From Flavobacterium palustre (GTDB lineage: Bacteria > Bacteroidota > Bacteroidia > Flavobacteriales > Flavobacteriaceae), in assembly GCF_014639535.1 (NCBI RefSeq), contig NZ_BMGA01000001.1, positions 124,001-188,000 of the forward strand: DNA of 64,000 nt, given 5' to 3'. Shown piece by piece: positions 33,140-43,090 of this stretch. Under the pieces are notes generated by a model, which was not told the origin of the DNA, ran no database searches, and saw only the letters and a program-made list of their open reading frames with translations. A program made the translations under genes and the position numbers. Position 1 is the first letter of the stretch; every line of letters starts with the position of its first letter.

Positions 33140-34768
33140 ATGCTAAAAGGATTTTTTAAAGTACCCAAAGCAATAAACGAACCTGTAAAAGGATACGCTC
33201 CAAATTCACCCGAAAAAGAAGCCGTTCTCGCTGCTTATAAAAAAATGTGGAACGAAAAAATTGATGTTCCTTTATACATCGGTAACGAAGAAATCAGAAC
33301 CGGAAATACCCGAAACATTACTCCTCCACACGACCATAAACACGTTGTAGGAAGCTATCATCTTGCCGAAAAAAAACACGTAGAAAAAGCTATCGCAAAT
33401 GCACTGGAATCAAGAACTGCCTGGGCAAATATGGCTTGGGAACAACGCGCTGCCATATTTTTAAAAGCAGCTGAACTAATTGCAGGACCATATAGAGCAA
33501 AAATTAATGCCGCAACAATGATTGGGCAATCCAAAACTATACATCAGGCAGAAATTGATGCTGCCTGTGAATTCATTGACTTCCTGCGTTTCAACGTGGA
33601 ATTCATGACGCAAATTTATGCAGACCAGCCTACTTCGGAATCTACTATCTGGAACCGAATCGAATACCGTCCATTGGAAGGTTTTGTATATGCCATCACG
33701 CCGTTTAACTTTACCGCTATTGCCGCCAATCTTCCGGCAAGCGCCGCCATGATGGGTAATGTAGTGGTTTGGAAACCGAGTGACAGTCAGGTTTTTTCAG
33801 CAAAAATTATTATCGAAATTTTCAAAGAAGCCGGACTTCCTGATGGTGTAATCAATGTGGTTTTTGGCGATGCAACAATGATTACCGATACCGTTTTAGC
33901 GAGTCGTGATTTTGCCGGATTACATTACACAGGTTCCACCTTTGTATTCAAAGAACTTTGGGCAAAAATTGGAGCCAACATTCATAATTACAAAACTTAC
34001 CCAAGAATTGTAGGCGAAACAGGCGGAAAAGATTTTGTTATGGTACACCCGAGTGCCAATGTCAAACAAGCCGTAACCGGAATTATTCGTGGTGCTTTCG
34101 AATTTCAGGGTCAAAAATGTTCGGCTGCATCGAGAGTTTATATTCCGCAAAGTTTGTGGCCAGCTATTAAAGAACAGCTTACCATTGATATTCAATCCAT
34201 AAAAATGGGGTCTCCCGAAGATTTCAGCAACTTTATTACTGCTGTGATTCATGAAGGCGCTTTCGATAAATTGGCAAGTTATATTGACCAAGCTAAAAAA
34301 GATACTGATGTAGAAATTATCATTGGAGGAAACTATGATAAGTCGGTTGGTTATTTCATCGAACCGACGGTTTTACTGACTACCAATCCAAAATACGTTA
34401 CGATGGAAACCGAATTATTCGGCCCTGTTTTAACGATTTATGTTTATGAAGATTCAAAATGGAATGAAACTTTGGAACTCATCGATCAAACTTCAAAATA
34501 TGCTTTAACCGGAGCTATCTTTAGTCAGGATCGTTATGCTATTGAACAAGCCACCGTGAAATTACAAAACGCAGCAGGAAACCTTTATATCAATGATAAA
34601 TGTACCGGAGCGGTTGTAGGGCAACAACCTTTTGGCGGGGCCAGAGCTTCGGGAACGAATGACAAAGCTGGTTCGGCAATGAACTTGTTGCGCTGGGTTT
34701 CACCAAGAACCATCAAAGAAGTTTTTGTGAGTCCTGAAAATTACAGATATCCGTTTTTAGGAGAATAG
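33140..34768 (+). CDS. pruA: L-glutamate gamma-semialdehyde dehydrogenase (1-pyrroline-5-carboxylate dehydrogenase)
   Basis: 542 residues, the long group typical of eukaryotes and Bacteroidota. ITPFNFTAIAANLPASAAMMGN, general base E293 in GETGGKDF and catalytic C327 in FQGQKCSAASR are present, as is ETELFGPVLTIYVYED. It oxidises glutamate semialdehyde to glutamate with NAD in proline breakdown. No proline dehydrogenase is encoded next to it. The stop is directly followed by a 24-base palindrome that fills the gap to rsmG. Confidence 0.94.
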   Translation: MLKGFFKVPKAINEPVKGYAPNSPEKEAVLAAYKKMWNEKIDVPLYIGNEEIRTGNTRNITPPHDHKHVVGSYHLAEKKHVEKAIANALESRTAWANMAWEQRAAIFLKAAELIAGPYRAKINAATMIGQSKTIHQAEIDAACEFIDFLRFNVEFMTQIYADQPTSESTIWNRIEYRPLEGFVYAITPFNFTAIAANLPASAAMMGNVVVWKPSDSQVFSAKIIIEIFKEAGLPDGVINVVFGDATMITDTVLASRDFAGLHYTGSTFVFKELWAKIGANIHNYKTYPRIVGETGGKDFVMVHPSANVKQAVTGIIRGAFEFQGQKCSAASRVYIPQSLWPAIKEQLTIDIQSIKMGSPEDFSNFITAVIHEGAFDKLASYIDQAKKDTDVEIIIGGNYDKSVGYFIEPTVLLTTNPKYVTMETELFGPVLTIYVYEDSKWNETLELIDQTSKYALTGAIFSQDRYAIEQATVKLQNAAGNLYINDKCTGAVVGQQPFGGARASGTNDKAGSAMNLLRWVSPRTIKEVFVSPENYRYPFLGE

Positions 34769-34769
34769 C

Positions 34770-34839
34770 GTCATAGCGAGGAACGAAGCAATCACACTTG
34801 TTGCTCTCGTTATGAGATTGCTTCGTTCCTCGCTATGAC
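34770..34839. repeat. 24-base perfect palindrome (REP-like) between pruA and rsmG
   Basis: Left arm 34770-34793 begins GTCATAGCGAGGAACGAAGC; the right arm 34816-34839 is its exact reverse complement. A 22-base loop separates them. It fills the whole space between the two converging stop codons. It is more GC-rich than its surroundings and resembles the interspersed GTCATTGCGAGGAACGAAG-type repeats of many bacterial genomes. It could also end both transcripts, though it has no T tract. Confidence 0.8.
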
Positions 34840-35469
34840 TTAAACTACAAACTTCAAAGGCAAATGAACTACTTTCTTCGTTTCAAAGAATTCATCTTCA
34901 AAGAAATTAGCTAAGTCGTATTGTGTTGCTTTTGGGAAATCTTTTAACTCTTCGGTTAAATCACCTCCTTTTAAGTAAAGAATTCCGTTTTTCAATTCGT
35001 GTTTTTGTTGTTTCTTGATTTTGGTTTTTATCCAGGAAACAAAATCAGGCATATTGGTCACCGCACGACTTACGATAAAATCGAAATCGCCTTTTACATT
35101 TTCAGCACGAATTTGCTCCGCTTTTACGTTTTTAAGCCCTAAAGCATCAGCAACGCCTTGTACCACTTTTATTTTTTTAGCGATAACATCTATCAGATAA
35201 AAACGAGTTTCGGGAAACAAAATCGCCAAGGGAATTCCCGGAAATCCTCCTCCGGTTCCTACATCAAGGACATAACTTCCCGGTTCGAATTTCATAATTT
35301 TAGCAATTCCTAATGAATGCAAAACATGTTTAGTATACAAAGAATCAATGTCTTTTCGGGAAATTACATTTATTTTTTCATTCCAATCGTGGTATAAAAA
35401 ATCCAGTTTTTGGAATTGTTCTTTTTGAATATCGGTTAAATCTGGAAAATACTTCAGAATCTCATCCAT
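34840..35469 (-). CDS. rsmG: 16S rRNA (guanine(527)-N7)-methyltransferase RsmG (GidB)
   Basis: 209 residues. SAM site VLDVGTGGGFPGIPLAILFPE, preceded by HDWNEKINVISRKD and LYTKHVLHSLGI, and later DFIVSRAVTNMPDFV, all conserved in RsmG. It methylates N7 of G527 in 16S rRNA. Single gene on the minus strand; a TACTTTTG element at 35486-35493 could be its -7 box. Confidence 0.96.
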   Translation of the reverse strand: MDEILKYFPDLTDIQKEQFQKLDFLYHDWNEKINVISRKDIDSLYTKHVLHSLGIAKIMKFEPGSYVLDVGTGGGFPGIPLAILFPETRFYLIDVIAKKIKVVQGVADALGLKNVKAEQIRAENVKGDFDFIVSRAVTNMPDFVSWIKTKIKKQQKHELKNGILYLKGGDLTEELKDFPKATQYDLANFFEDEFFETKKVVHLPLKFVV

Positions 35470-35551
35470 GGTTTTAATTTTTTAACAAAAGTACTATTTT
35501 TAAGTTTGAAATATTTAACTCAATTTTGCAGAGTTAAAATTTATAAATAAT

Positions 35552-35572
35552 TATCTTTGAACGCTATTTTTG
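35552..35572 (+). promoter_or_regulatory. Two adjacent -7 elements of the desaturase gene
   Basis: TATCTTTG (35552-35559) and TATTTTTG (35565-35572) both match TAnnTTTG. The second overlaps the TTG at 35570, so translation more likely starts at the ATG 35579. The first box gives a workable short leader. Confidence 0.45.
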
Positions 35573-35578
35573 AATGAT

Positions 35579-36673
35579 ATGAATACTAACGCACCTACAT
35601 TTGCTAAGCAAGACAAATTAAAGTTTTTCAGAACGCTTAACTCGCGGGTAAACAATTACTTCAAAGAAAACAACATTTCAAAAGCAGGAAATTGGAAACT
35701 GCATTTAAAAGCAGTTATCCTTTTTACCGTTTTTCTGGTTCCTTACTTTTTAATTCTTACTCTGGATATGCCTTTTTGGGCTCACCTGCTTTTAACCATC
35801 GTTATGGGAATTGGTATGGCCGGATTAGGGATGAACGTAATGCACGATGGAAATCATGGTTCCTATTCCAATAAAAACTGGGTTAATAAATTCATGGGTG
35901 GCACTATTTATGTCCTTGCCGGAAATGTCTATAACTGGCAGGTACAGCATAATGTTTTGCATCATACTTATACTAATATTCCCGGTCATGATGAGGATTT
36001 AGATGCGGGAAGAATTATCCGTTTCACTAAAAGTGCCAAATGGCATTCCTTTCATCGTTTTCAGCATTATTATTCTGTTTTTCTATACGGATTATTGACT
36101 TTCAATTGGGCATTGACAACGGATTTTAAGCAAATGAGAAACTACCTGAAAAGAAAATTATCGTATGGTGAGCCTAAAAGCCCTAAAATTCTATGGACAA
36201 CTTTAATTATCACTAAAATAATCTACGTTGCTATCTGGATTGTTTTACCAATTGTTATAGGAATCGTATGGTGGAAAGTACTTATTGGTTTTTTTGTAAT
36301 GCATTATACGGCAGGATTAATTTTAAGCATTGTATTCCAATTAGCGCATGTTGTAGAAGAAACAGAAAATCCTTCTCCAAATGAATTAGGCGAAATGGAA
36401 AACACCTGGGCCATTCACCAATTGTTCACCACAACTAATTTTGCTCCAAAAAACTGGCTGGTAAACTGGTACACCGGAGGTTTGAATCACCAAATTGAAC
36501 ATCATATTTTTCCAAATATCAGTCACATTCATTATAGTAAAATTGCAAAAATTGTTCGTGAAACCGCACAGGAATGCAACTTGCCTTATTATGAATACAA
36601 AACCATGAGAAGTGCCGTAATTGCACATTTCAGGCATTTAAAAGAATTAGGAATGAAACCAGAAATGGCTTAA
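35579..36673 (+). CDS. Membrane fatty acid desaturase
   Basis: About 364 residues with two pairs of membrane helices (about residues 40-85 and 205-260). Three histidine boxes: HDGNHGS, HNVLHHT and QIEHH, with the glutamine variant seen in acyl-lipid/front-end type desaturases. It uses di-iron and oxygen to insert a double bond into acyl chains, which adjusts membrane fluidity. The nearest family is linoleoyl-CoA/delta-type desaturase; regiospecificity cannot be read off. Start chosen at ATG 35579. Confidence 0.9.
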   Translation: MNTNAPTFAKQDKLKFFRTLNSRVNNYFKENNISKAGNWKLHLKAVILFTVFLVPYFLILTLDMPFWAHLLLTIVMGIGMAGLGMNVMHDGNHGSYSNKNWVNKFMGGTIYVLAGNVYNWQVQHNVLHHTYTNIPGHDEDLDAGRIIRFTKSAKWHSFHRFQHYYSVFLYGLLTFNWALTTDFKQMRNYLKRKLSYGEPKSPKILWTTLIITKIIYVAIWIVLPIVIGIVWWKVLIGFFVMHYTAGLILSIVFQLAHVVEETENPSPNELGEMENTWAIHQLFTTTNFAPKNWLVNWYTGGLNHQIEHHIFPNISHIHYSKIAKIVRETAQECNLPYYEYKTMRSAVIAHFRHLKELGMKPEMA

Positions 36674-36774
36674 AAAAAAGAGACACTGCGGTGCATCGAC
36701 AATAATTAATTAAAACAAATAATTAACCTCCTTGAATTCGGAATTAACAATTCGAGGCTTTCAACACTTTATTA

Positions 36775-37965
36775 ATGAGTAATCCACTTTCAGACAGAAT
36801 TAACAATCTTGCTACATCACAAACATTAGCAATGGCAGCTTTGGCTAGAGAATTAAAAGCGCAAGGTAAAGACATCATCAGTTTAAGTTTAGGAGAACCT
36901 GACTTTAACACGCCAGACTTCATTAAAGAAGCTGCTAAAAAAGCGATTGACGAAAACTACAGCACTTATTCTCCGGTTGACGGATATGCTGAATTGAAAG
37001 ACGCTATATGCAGAAAATTCAAAAGAGACAACGGTTTAGATTACAAACCATCTCAAATCGTAGTTTCTACAGGAGCAAAACAATCTTTATACAACATTGC
37101 ACAGGTAATGTTAAACGACGGTGACGAAGTAATCTTACCGGCTCCTTACTGGGTTTCTTACTTCGAAATCGTAAAATTATCAGGTGGTGTTCCTGTAGAA
37201 GTTCCGACTTCTGTAGAAACTGATTTCAAAATTACACCAGAACAATTAGAAGCAGCGATCACACCAAAAACTAAAATGATGTGGTTCTCTTCTCCATGTA
37301 ATCCTTCAGGATCTGTTTACAACAGAGAAGAGTTAACTGCTTTAGCTAAAGTTTTAGAAAAACACCCAAATATCTATGTAGTAGCTGACGAAATCTATGA
37401 GCACATCAACTTCTCAGGAACTTTCTGCAGTATTGCTTCTATCCCTGGAATGTTCGAAAGAACAGTTACTGTAAACGGAGTTGCTAAAGCTTTCGCTATG
37501 ACAGGATACAGAATTGGATACATTGGAGCACCAGAATTTATCGCTAAGGCTTGTACTAAAATTCAAGGACAGGTAACTTCAGGAGCTAACTCTATTGCAC
37601 AACGTGCTACAATCACAGCTGTAGATGCTGATCCATCTGTATTGAACCACATGGTTCAGGCGTTCCATAGCCGTAGAGATTTAGTTGTTGGATTATTGAA
37701 AGAAATTCCAGGAGTAAAAATCAACGTTCCAGAAGGAGCTTTCTACGTATTCCCAGACGTTTCTTCTTTCTTCGGAAAAACATTGAGAGGAAAAGAAATT
37801 AAAGATGCTAACGATGTTTCGATGTATCTTTTAGCTGAGGCTAATGTAGCAACAGTAACAGGTGACGCTTTTGGTAACCCTAACTGTATCCGTTTCTCTT
37901 ATGCAACAAGCGACGATTTATTAAAAGAAGCTTTAAAAAGAATTAAAGACGCTTTGGCTGGATAA
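36775..37965 (+). CDS. Pyridoxal-phosphate aminotransferase, aspartate aminotransferase type
   Basis: 396 residues, fold type I. SLGEPDFNTPDF, STGAKQSLYN, NPSGSVYNREEL, VADEIYEH and PLP lysine K238 in VNGVAKAFAMTGYRIGY. These fit class Ib aspartate/prephenate aminotransferases. It transfers amino groups between aspartate or similar and 2-oxoglutarate. Codon use looks smoother than in neighbours, suggesting high expression (an impression, not a calculation). It ends in a strong terminator. Confidence 0.92.
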   Translation: MSNPLSDRINNLATSQTLAMAALARELKAQGKDIISLSLGEPDFNTPDFIKEAAKKAIDENYSTYSPVDGYAELKDAICRKFKRDNGLDYKPSQIVVSTGAKQSLYNIAQVMLNDGDEVILPAPYWVSYFEIVKLSGGVPVEVPTSVETDFKITPEQLEAAITPKTKMMWFSSPCNPSGSVYNREELTALAKVLEKHPNIYVVADEIYEHINFSGTFCSIASIPGMFERTVTVNGVAKAFAMTGYRIGYIGAPEFIAKACTKIQGQVTSGANSIAQRATITAVDADPSVLNHMVQAFHSRRDLVVGLLKEIPGVKINVPEGAFYVFPDVSSFFGKTLRGKEIKDANDVSMYLLAEANVATVTGDAFGNPNCIRFSYATSDDLLKEALKRIKDALAG

Positions 37966-38034
37966 TAGCCGAAAGACCAACTCATTCAGAGTTGCCCTAA
38001 AAAAGCTGACTCTGTTAATTCTATAAAATTAATC

Positions 38035-38070
38035 AATCGGAACAGAGTTAATTCTGTTCCGATTTTTTTT
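38035..38070 (+). terminator. Terminator of the aspartate aminotransferase gene
   Basis: AATCGGAACAGA (38035-38046), loop GTTAAT, TCTGTTCCGATT (38053-38064), a perfect 12-base stem with eight T at the end. Confidence 0.93.
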
Positions 38071-38136
38071 GAATTCTTTTCTTTCTACTGAAATCTAAAA
38101 CAACTTACTATCAACTTTTTCAGACAAGACAACATA

Positions 38137-38165
38137 AAAAAAACCCGTCATAACTGACGAGTTTT
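38137..38165 (-). terminator. Terminator of queA
   Basis: Minus strand ACTCGTCA...TGACGGGT (38143-38162) followed by seven T. The single non-Watson-Crick pair is G-U in minus-strand RNA and C-A on the other, so the hairpin is built for the minus strand. Confidence 0.85.
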
Positions 38166-38192
38166 CTTAAGTGAATTAACCTTTAATGGTGA

Positions 38193-39242
38193 TTATAGAA
38201 TTAACATTGCGTCACCGTAAGAATAGAATTTATATTTTTCTTTAATAGCTTCTTCGTAAGCTTTCTTCATTAAATCGTGTCCACAAAATGCTGAGATCAT
38301 CATTAACAAAGTTGATTTTGGCGTATGAAAATTAGTAATCATACAGTTAGCCACACTAAAATCATGTGGAGGAAAGATAAACTTGTTAGTCCAACCTTCG
38401 TATGGATTCAAAGTGTTTTGTGAAGAAACTGAACTTTCAATAGCACGCATAGAAGTCGTTCCTACAGCACAAACACGTTTTCTTTTTGCTTTAGCCTCAT
38501 TAACAATATCACAGGCTTCCTGAGTAATTTTTAATTCCTCAGAATCCATTTTGTGTTTGGATAAATCTTCTACCTCAACCGGGTTGAAAGTTCCCAAACC
38601 TACGTGAAGCGTTACTTCAGCAAAATTCACTCCTTTTATTTCTAAACGTTTCAATAAATGTTTAGAGAAGTGCAATCCTGCAGTTGGTGCAGCAACAGCT
38701 CCTTCTTCTTTAGCATAAATAGTTTGGTAACGCTCAGCATCTTCAGGAGTAACTTCTCTGTTAATATATTTAGGAATTGGAGTTTCTCCAAGTTCGGTCA
38801 ATTTATTTCTGAATTCTTCATAAGAACCATCGTAAAGGAAACGCAAAGTTCTTCCACGGGAAGTAGTATTATCAATAACCTCAGCAACTAACGAATCGTC
38901 ATCGCCAAAATATAATTTGTTACCAATTCTGATTTTACGCGCCGGATCCACTAAAACGTCCCAAAGACGTTGCTCAGCATTTAATTCTCTAAGCAAAAAC
39001 ACTTCGATTCTTGCTCCTGTTTTTTCTTTGTTACCGTATAAACGAGCAGGAAAAACTTTGGTATTATTCAAAATCATAACATCCCCATCATCAAAATAAT
39101 CGATAACGTCTTTGAACATCTTGTGTTCTATGGTTTGTTTTTTTCTATCAATTACCATTAAACGGGCTTCGTCTCTGTTTTCTGCCGGAAATTCAGCCAG
39201 AAGTTCTTTTGGTAAGTCAAAATTAAAATGTGATAATTTCAT
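38193..39242 (-). CDS. queA: tRNA preQ1(34) S-adenosylmethionine ribosyltransferase-isomerase
   Basis: 349 residues. Opening [27 protein letters not shown], then [39 protein letters not shown] and [19 protein letters not shown], all QueA hallmarks. It transfers the ribosyl part of SAM to preQ1 in tRNA, giving epoxyqueuosine. Single gene with a full-consensus minus-strand promoter (39309-39340). Confidence 0.97.
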   Translation of the reverse strand: MKLSHFNFDLPKELLAEFPAENRDEARLMVIDRKKQTIEHKMFKDVIDYFDDGDVMILNNTKVFPARLYGNKEKTGARIEVFLLRELNAEQRLWDVLVDPARKIRIGNKLYFGDDDSLVAEVIDNTTSRGRTLRFLYDGSYEEFRNKLTELGETPIPKYINREVTPEDAERYQTIYAKEEGAVAAPTAGLHFSKHLLKRLEIKGVNFAEVTLHVGLGTFNPVEVEDLSKHKMDSEELKITQEACDIVNEAKAKRKRVCAVGTTSMRAIESSVSSQNTLNPYEGWTNKFIFPPHDFSVANCMITNFHTPKSTLLMMISAFCGHDLMKKAYEEAIKEKYKFYSYGDAMLIL

Positions 39243-39308
39243 TCAAAAAAGTTATAAGTTTATGAGTTATAAGTCTTAAGTTTTGATTCTTAATATTATA
39301 ATCGGCTG

Positions 39309-39340
39309 CAAATATACGATTGTCAAACAGGCGATGTCAA
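39309..39340 (-). promoter_or_regulatory. Promoter of queA
   Basis: Minus strand TTG (39340-39338), 21-base spacer, TATATTTG (39316-39309). The leader would be about 60 bases and contains imperfect repeats of TTATAAGT-like sequence. Confidence 0.6.
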
Positions 39341-39416
39341 GTATTTTACTGTTTAATTTAGAATTAAAACCATAAAACCCGAAACGACCAAGACTTTAGA
39401 GGTTTAACAGCGATTT

Positions 39417-40646
39417 TTAACCTACTAAATCCGAAACTTTATAACCTAATTTTCTCATATCATCCCAAAAATCCGGATATGATTTTGAAACTACATCGGC
39501 ATTTTCGATAATAATTGGCACTTTTAATGCTAATGGAGCAAAAGCCATTGCCATTCGGTGATCATTATAAGTTCCAATTTTTATGTTCGAATTAATTTCT
39601 GAAGTAGCCACAAGCGTCAAACTATCATTAGTAACCGAAATATTAGCGCCTAGCTTGCTTAATTCAATTCGTAAAGCTTCAAGTCTGTCTGTTTCTTTAA
39701 TTTTTAAAGTATGCAAACCTGTCAAATGACAACCAATTCCTAATCCAAGACAAGTAACCACAATAGTTTGAGCTATATCCGGTGTATTATTCAAATCGAA
39801 AGTTACATCCTGATACTTAAATTTCTTAGTTTTAGTCAAAGTAATCGTTCCGTTGTTGAATTGGGTTTCAACCCCCATTTCTTTATATATAGAAACCAAA
39901 GCAGAATCTCCCTGTAAACTTGACTCTTTGTAACTTGTTAATGAAATATTCGCTTCATCAGACAAAGCCGCTAAACTGAAGAAATAAGAAGCCGAACTCC
40001 AATCGGATTCTACAGTCATTACTTTGGATTCCACCGATTGTTTCGGACATACCTTAATTACATTTCCTTCAAAACTGGTTTGAATATCTAAATCATTCAA
40101 CAAAGCCAAAGTCATTTTGATATAAGGAATAGAAGTAATTTCACCTTCTAAGGTTAACTCGATACCGTTTTCTAATTTTGGAGCTACTAATAATAAAGCC
40201 GAAATATACTGACTACTCACATTAGCAGCCATAGTAACTTTAGACTGAGTGATTTTTTGTCCCTTAATTTTAATTGGTGGATAACCTTCTTCTTTCAGGA
40301 AAGAAATATCAGCCCCTAATTGACGTAAGGCTTCCACTAAAATTTTAACCGGACGCTCCTGCATACGGCTGGAACCAGTCAACACCACTTCGCGACCTTC
40401 TTTTACAGCAAAATATGCTGTAAGAAAACGCATTGCTGTTCCTGCATGATGAATATCTACCACTTCTTCATTGCCGCTCAATGCCATTTGCATTACTTCG
40501 CTATCATCAGAATTTGAAGTATTTGCCAAAGTAATATTTGGGAACAAAGCCTGCAACAATAACAATCTATTAGTTTCGCTTTTAGATCCTGTAACCGCTA
40601 TTTGAGCATTTAGATTAGAATGGGTTGTTTGTAGTAGTAAATTCAT
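39417..40646 (-). CDS. aroA: 3-phosphoshikimate 1-carboxyvinyltransferase (EPSP synthase)
   Basis: 409 residues, slightly short for the family. SKSETNRLLLLQAL, HAGTAMRFLTAYFA, GSSRMQERPVKILVEALRQLGA, SSQYISALLLVAP, DWSSASYFFSLAAL, KETDRLEALRIELSKLGA and NDHRMAMAFAPLAL are present in order. The enzyme joins shikimate 3-phosphate and PEP in the shikimate pathway, feeding chorismate to the Phe/Tyr operon at 53.7-57.8 kb. It is not in an operon with other aro genes. Confidence 0.96.
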   Translation of the reverse strand: MNLLLQTTHSNLNAQIAVTGSKSETNRLLLLQALFPNITLANTSNSDDSEVMQMALSGNEEVVDIHHAGTAMRFLTAYFAVKEGREVVLTGSSRMQERPVKILVEALRQLGADISFLKEEGYPPIKIKGQKITQSKVTMAANVSSQYISALLLVAPKLENGIELTLEGEITSIPYIKMTLALLNDLDIQTSFEGNVIKVCPKQSVESKVMTVESDWSSASYFFSLAALSDEANISLTSYKESSLQGDSALVSIYKEMGVETQFNNGTITLTKTKKFKYQDVTFDLNNTPDIAQTIVVTCLGLGIGCHLTGLHTLKIKETDRLEALRIELSKLGANISVTNDSLTLVATSEINSNIKIGTYNDHRMAMAFAPLALKVPIIIENADVVSKSYPDFWDDMRKLGYKVSDLVG

Positions 40647-40758
40647 TTTTTAAATTATTAGTTCTGAATTGTAAATTATCAACTCTAATTGAAAGTCAAA
40701 TAATTTGCGGGCGCAATTTACCACTCCTCATTCACAATTCATAATTCATCACTGATAA

Positions 40759-41085
40759 TTATTTCAATTTTTCGTTATTCTTATGACGGTCTTTATCGCG
40801 AAGGGATTTTAAATCCATTTTTTTATCAAATGCCGCCTGCAAATCGATTCCGGTTTGGTTAGCTAAACACAAAACCACAAAAACCACATCGGCTAATTCT
40901 TCGCCTAAATCTTTATTTTTATCTGATTCTTTTTCCGATTGCTCCCCATAACGACGGGCAATAATACGGGCTACCTCACCTACTTCTTCGGTAAGCTGAG
41001 CCATATTAGTCAATTCATTAAAATAACGCACACCGTGTTCTTTAATCCAGGTATCTACGTCTAATTGGGCATTTTTTAGGTTCAT
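40759..41085 (-). CDS. MazG-like nucleotide pyrophosphohydrolase
   Basis: 108 residues, all helical. The metal-binding pattern is visible as EEVGE (E-x-x-x-E) and, further on, EELADVVF (E-x-x-D). Proteins of this type hydrolyse nucleoside triphosphates to monophosphates and often clean up altered nucleotides. The start lies three bases downstream of the end of the DUF3857 operon, so it may be read as its last gene. Confidence 0.88.
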   Translation of the reverse strand: MNLKNAQLDVDTWIKEHGVRYFNELTNMAQLTEEVGEVARIIARRYGEQSEKESDKNKDLGEELADVVFVVLCLANQTGIDLQAAFDKKMDLKSLRDKDRHKNNEKLK

Positions 41086-41087
41086 TA

Positions 41088-43085
41088 TTATATTTTTTTA
41101 AGTACAATTTTTTCGTGTTGCTTTTCAATCATTTTTTGATAAAATTCTTTTAAACCATCATAAAAATCTGCCGAAGCCATTCCAGTATTTATTTCTTTTG
41201 TCACTGAAATTTGAATATTATTCCCACTAAACAAACTGTTTACAGAAAACACCAACATCTTATCGTCTGTTGCAATTCTCATGGCTTTAGGAATTGATTC
41301 TACCTGATAACCCTCGGGGATTTCAAAATTAAAATTATACTTCTCTTGTCTTGGGTATCCAAAATAGATAGGCATTTTCCTTTTTTCCTGAACAAAAGGA
41401 TTTTTCTCCATTGTAAAAAACAATAGCGGATTAATAAACATTTTACCTCCTACCATCTCGCAATGATTGTTACTTGCAAAAGTAAATTTTTCCACAACAG
41501 CTTTTGACAAATCAGTACCCTTATTTTCAATGGTATAATCATTAATTTCAATCCCGTTAAATTCATTCTCTTTTTTCTCAAGATAATTTTCCTTTTGAAC
41601 ATTAGCCTCTCTTTCTCTGAATATTAGTGCCTCATAATCCGTTTTTTGTACTAAATATTTACCTGAAATATATCCATTCTTAGCCACAGCAACACTTAAA
41701 TTATGATGTTGTTTAGATGCCTTATTAGGCACTAAATTAATTTCTTCAGAAGTTCCATCCTGCCTGACAAGTCTCCCTTTCCAATTTAAGACACTTAAAG
41801 GCAAAATATTAGGTGCCGTATATTTATTTACAGCATCTAACAGAATCTTTTCTTCATTCATCTCAACAGCAGCAATAGTATAATTAAAAACGGCTCTATT
41901 AGGAAAAACAGGAATCCCATGTTCTCTGGTACTCACCAATACCGGATATGCTGAAATTCCTGCCAAATTCAACATATTAATTAAGTTAAAATTGATTTCA
42001 GCAACATTTCCTGTTTGCTCAAGATAAGCTTTTTTCACTCCCTTTTCTGTATAATAACCGTATTCTCCATTCCAATTCATTTTACTCTGCATAAACTTAA
42101 ACACAATGTTTATTTTATCGAAATCGGATATATTTTCATTACTATTTATGATTTTCTTTAAATCGTCCAAAAGATACAATCGCTCCTGTAACTCCTTACC
42201 AAAATCTTTATCTTCATAAATTGTTTTGACAACCCCATCCCAAGTTTGAGAATAATCTTTTACGGGTTGGTTTGGATATCTTGTTGTTTCTAATTCATAT
42301 TGCAATGAGGACCTATAATTATTTATATTATCCACATAACTTTCTTTTTCTAGCTGAGGCACATCATCCGCTACAAAAGTAGATTTTATTTGCTGATAGT
42401 TTATTGAACTTGTCTGCCTGTATTCATTATCAAAAGTCTTGGAGGTTTGTTCTAACTTTGAATCGGATTTTACATCAACATATCCGGTTAGTAATTGTTT
42501 GTAAATAAAATACTCTGGTATCTCACTACAAAACTCTACATGATTTACCGGAACTGAATATTGGATTTGAAAGACAGGGAATTTGGTTAAATTCTCTGAC
42601 TTAATTGTATATTTCAATTCAATAACAGAACCTACTCTTACAGCTGGCATTGCTATAGTGGCTTTTTTCCAATTTTCATTTACATTTTCTTTAAATGTTC
42701 CTTCGCTATTTAATTTAGTTTTTACAATACTTCCATTTTCAATATTATAGGTAATCCCATCTGAAAAACGAACCATTTCATCGCTTAAATTCTGATAGCC
42801 TACATAATAAGGAACTTCAAAATTAGCCCAATCTAAACCTTCTTTTTTATATATTTTTATTCTGATTTGGATTTCATGATTAGCAACAAAACCTTTCTTA
42901 AAATCATAATCAAAATAAGTTTTCCCTTTTTTACATAATATTGCCGCAACAGCCGATGAATCCTTTGGATGATTTTTTTCTTTTAATTCCTCTATCGAAA
43001 CTTTCCCTAATCTAAAATCTTGTGAATTAGAATTAAAAATTACCAAACAAAACAAAACTGCTGTTATCAAAAACCTATTTTTCAT
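41088..43085 (-). CDS. DUF3857/transglutaminase-like protein without catalytic residues (copy C)
   Basis: 665 residues. Signal peptide (to about residue 22), DUF3857 domain (about 60-280), then a transglutaminase-like core and a C-terminal DUF2569-like or beta-rich part. Where active relatives have G-D-C-K it reads TGNVAEIN, and the histidine position reads FNYTIAAV, so cysteine and histidine are both absent; the aspartate of LLDAVNKY remains. Closely related along its length to the next gene upstream, opening with the same VSIEELKEKNHPKDSSAVAA segment. Probably periplasmic; function unknown. Confidence 0.85.
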   Translation of the reverse strand: MKNRFLITAVLFCLVIFNSNSQDFRLGKVSIEELKEKNHPKDSSAVAAILCKKGKTYFDYDFKKGFVANHEIQIRIKIYKKEGLDWANFEVPYYVGYQNLSDEMVRFSDGITYNIENGSIVKTKLNSEGTFKENVNENWKKATIAMPAVRVGSVIELKYTIKSENLTKFPVFQIQYSVPVNHVEFCSEIPEYFIYKQLLTGYVDVKSDSKLEQTSKTFDNEYRQTSSINYQQIKSTFVADDVPQLEKESYVDNINNYRSSLQYELETTRYPNQPVKDYSQTWDGVVKTIYEDKDFGKELQERLYLLDDLKKIINSNENISDFDKINIVFKFMQSKMNWNGEYGYYTEKGVKKAYLEQTGNVAEINFNLINMLNLAGISAYPVLVSTREHGIPVFPNRAVFNYTIAAVEMNEEKILLDAVNKYTAPNILPLSVLNWKGRLVRQDGTSEEINLVPNKASKQHHNLSVAVAKNGYISGKYLVQKTDYEALIFREREANVQKENYLEKKENEFNGIEINDYTIENKGTDLSKAVVEKFTFASNNHCEMVGGKMFINPLLFFTMEKNPFVQEKRKMPIYFGYPRQEKYNFNFEIPEGYQVESIPKAMRIATDDKMLVFSVNSLFSGNNIQISVTKEINTGMASADFYDGLKEFYQKMIEKQHEKIVLKKI

Positions 43086-43090
43086 TCGGT

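Noticed and set aside
40647-40758. Short repeated words (AATTCATAATTCAT-like) between aroA and the MazG-like gene
   Set aside because: Low-complexity AT-rich words without array structure; neither CRISPR nor an insertion end.
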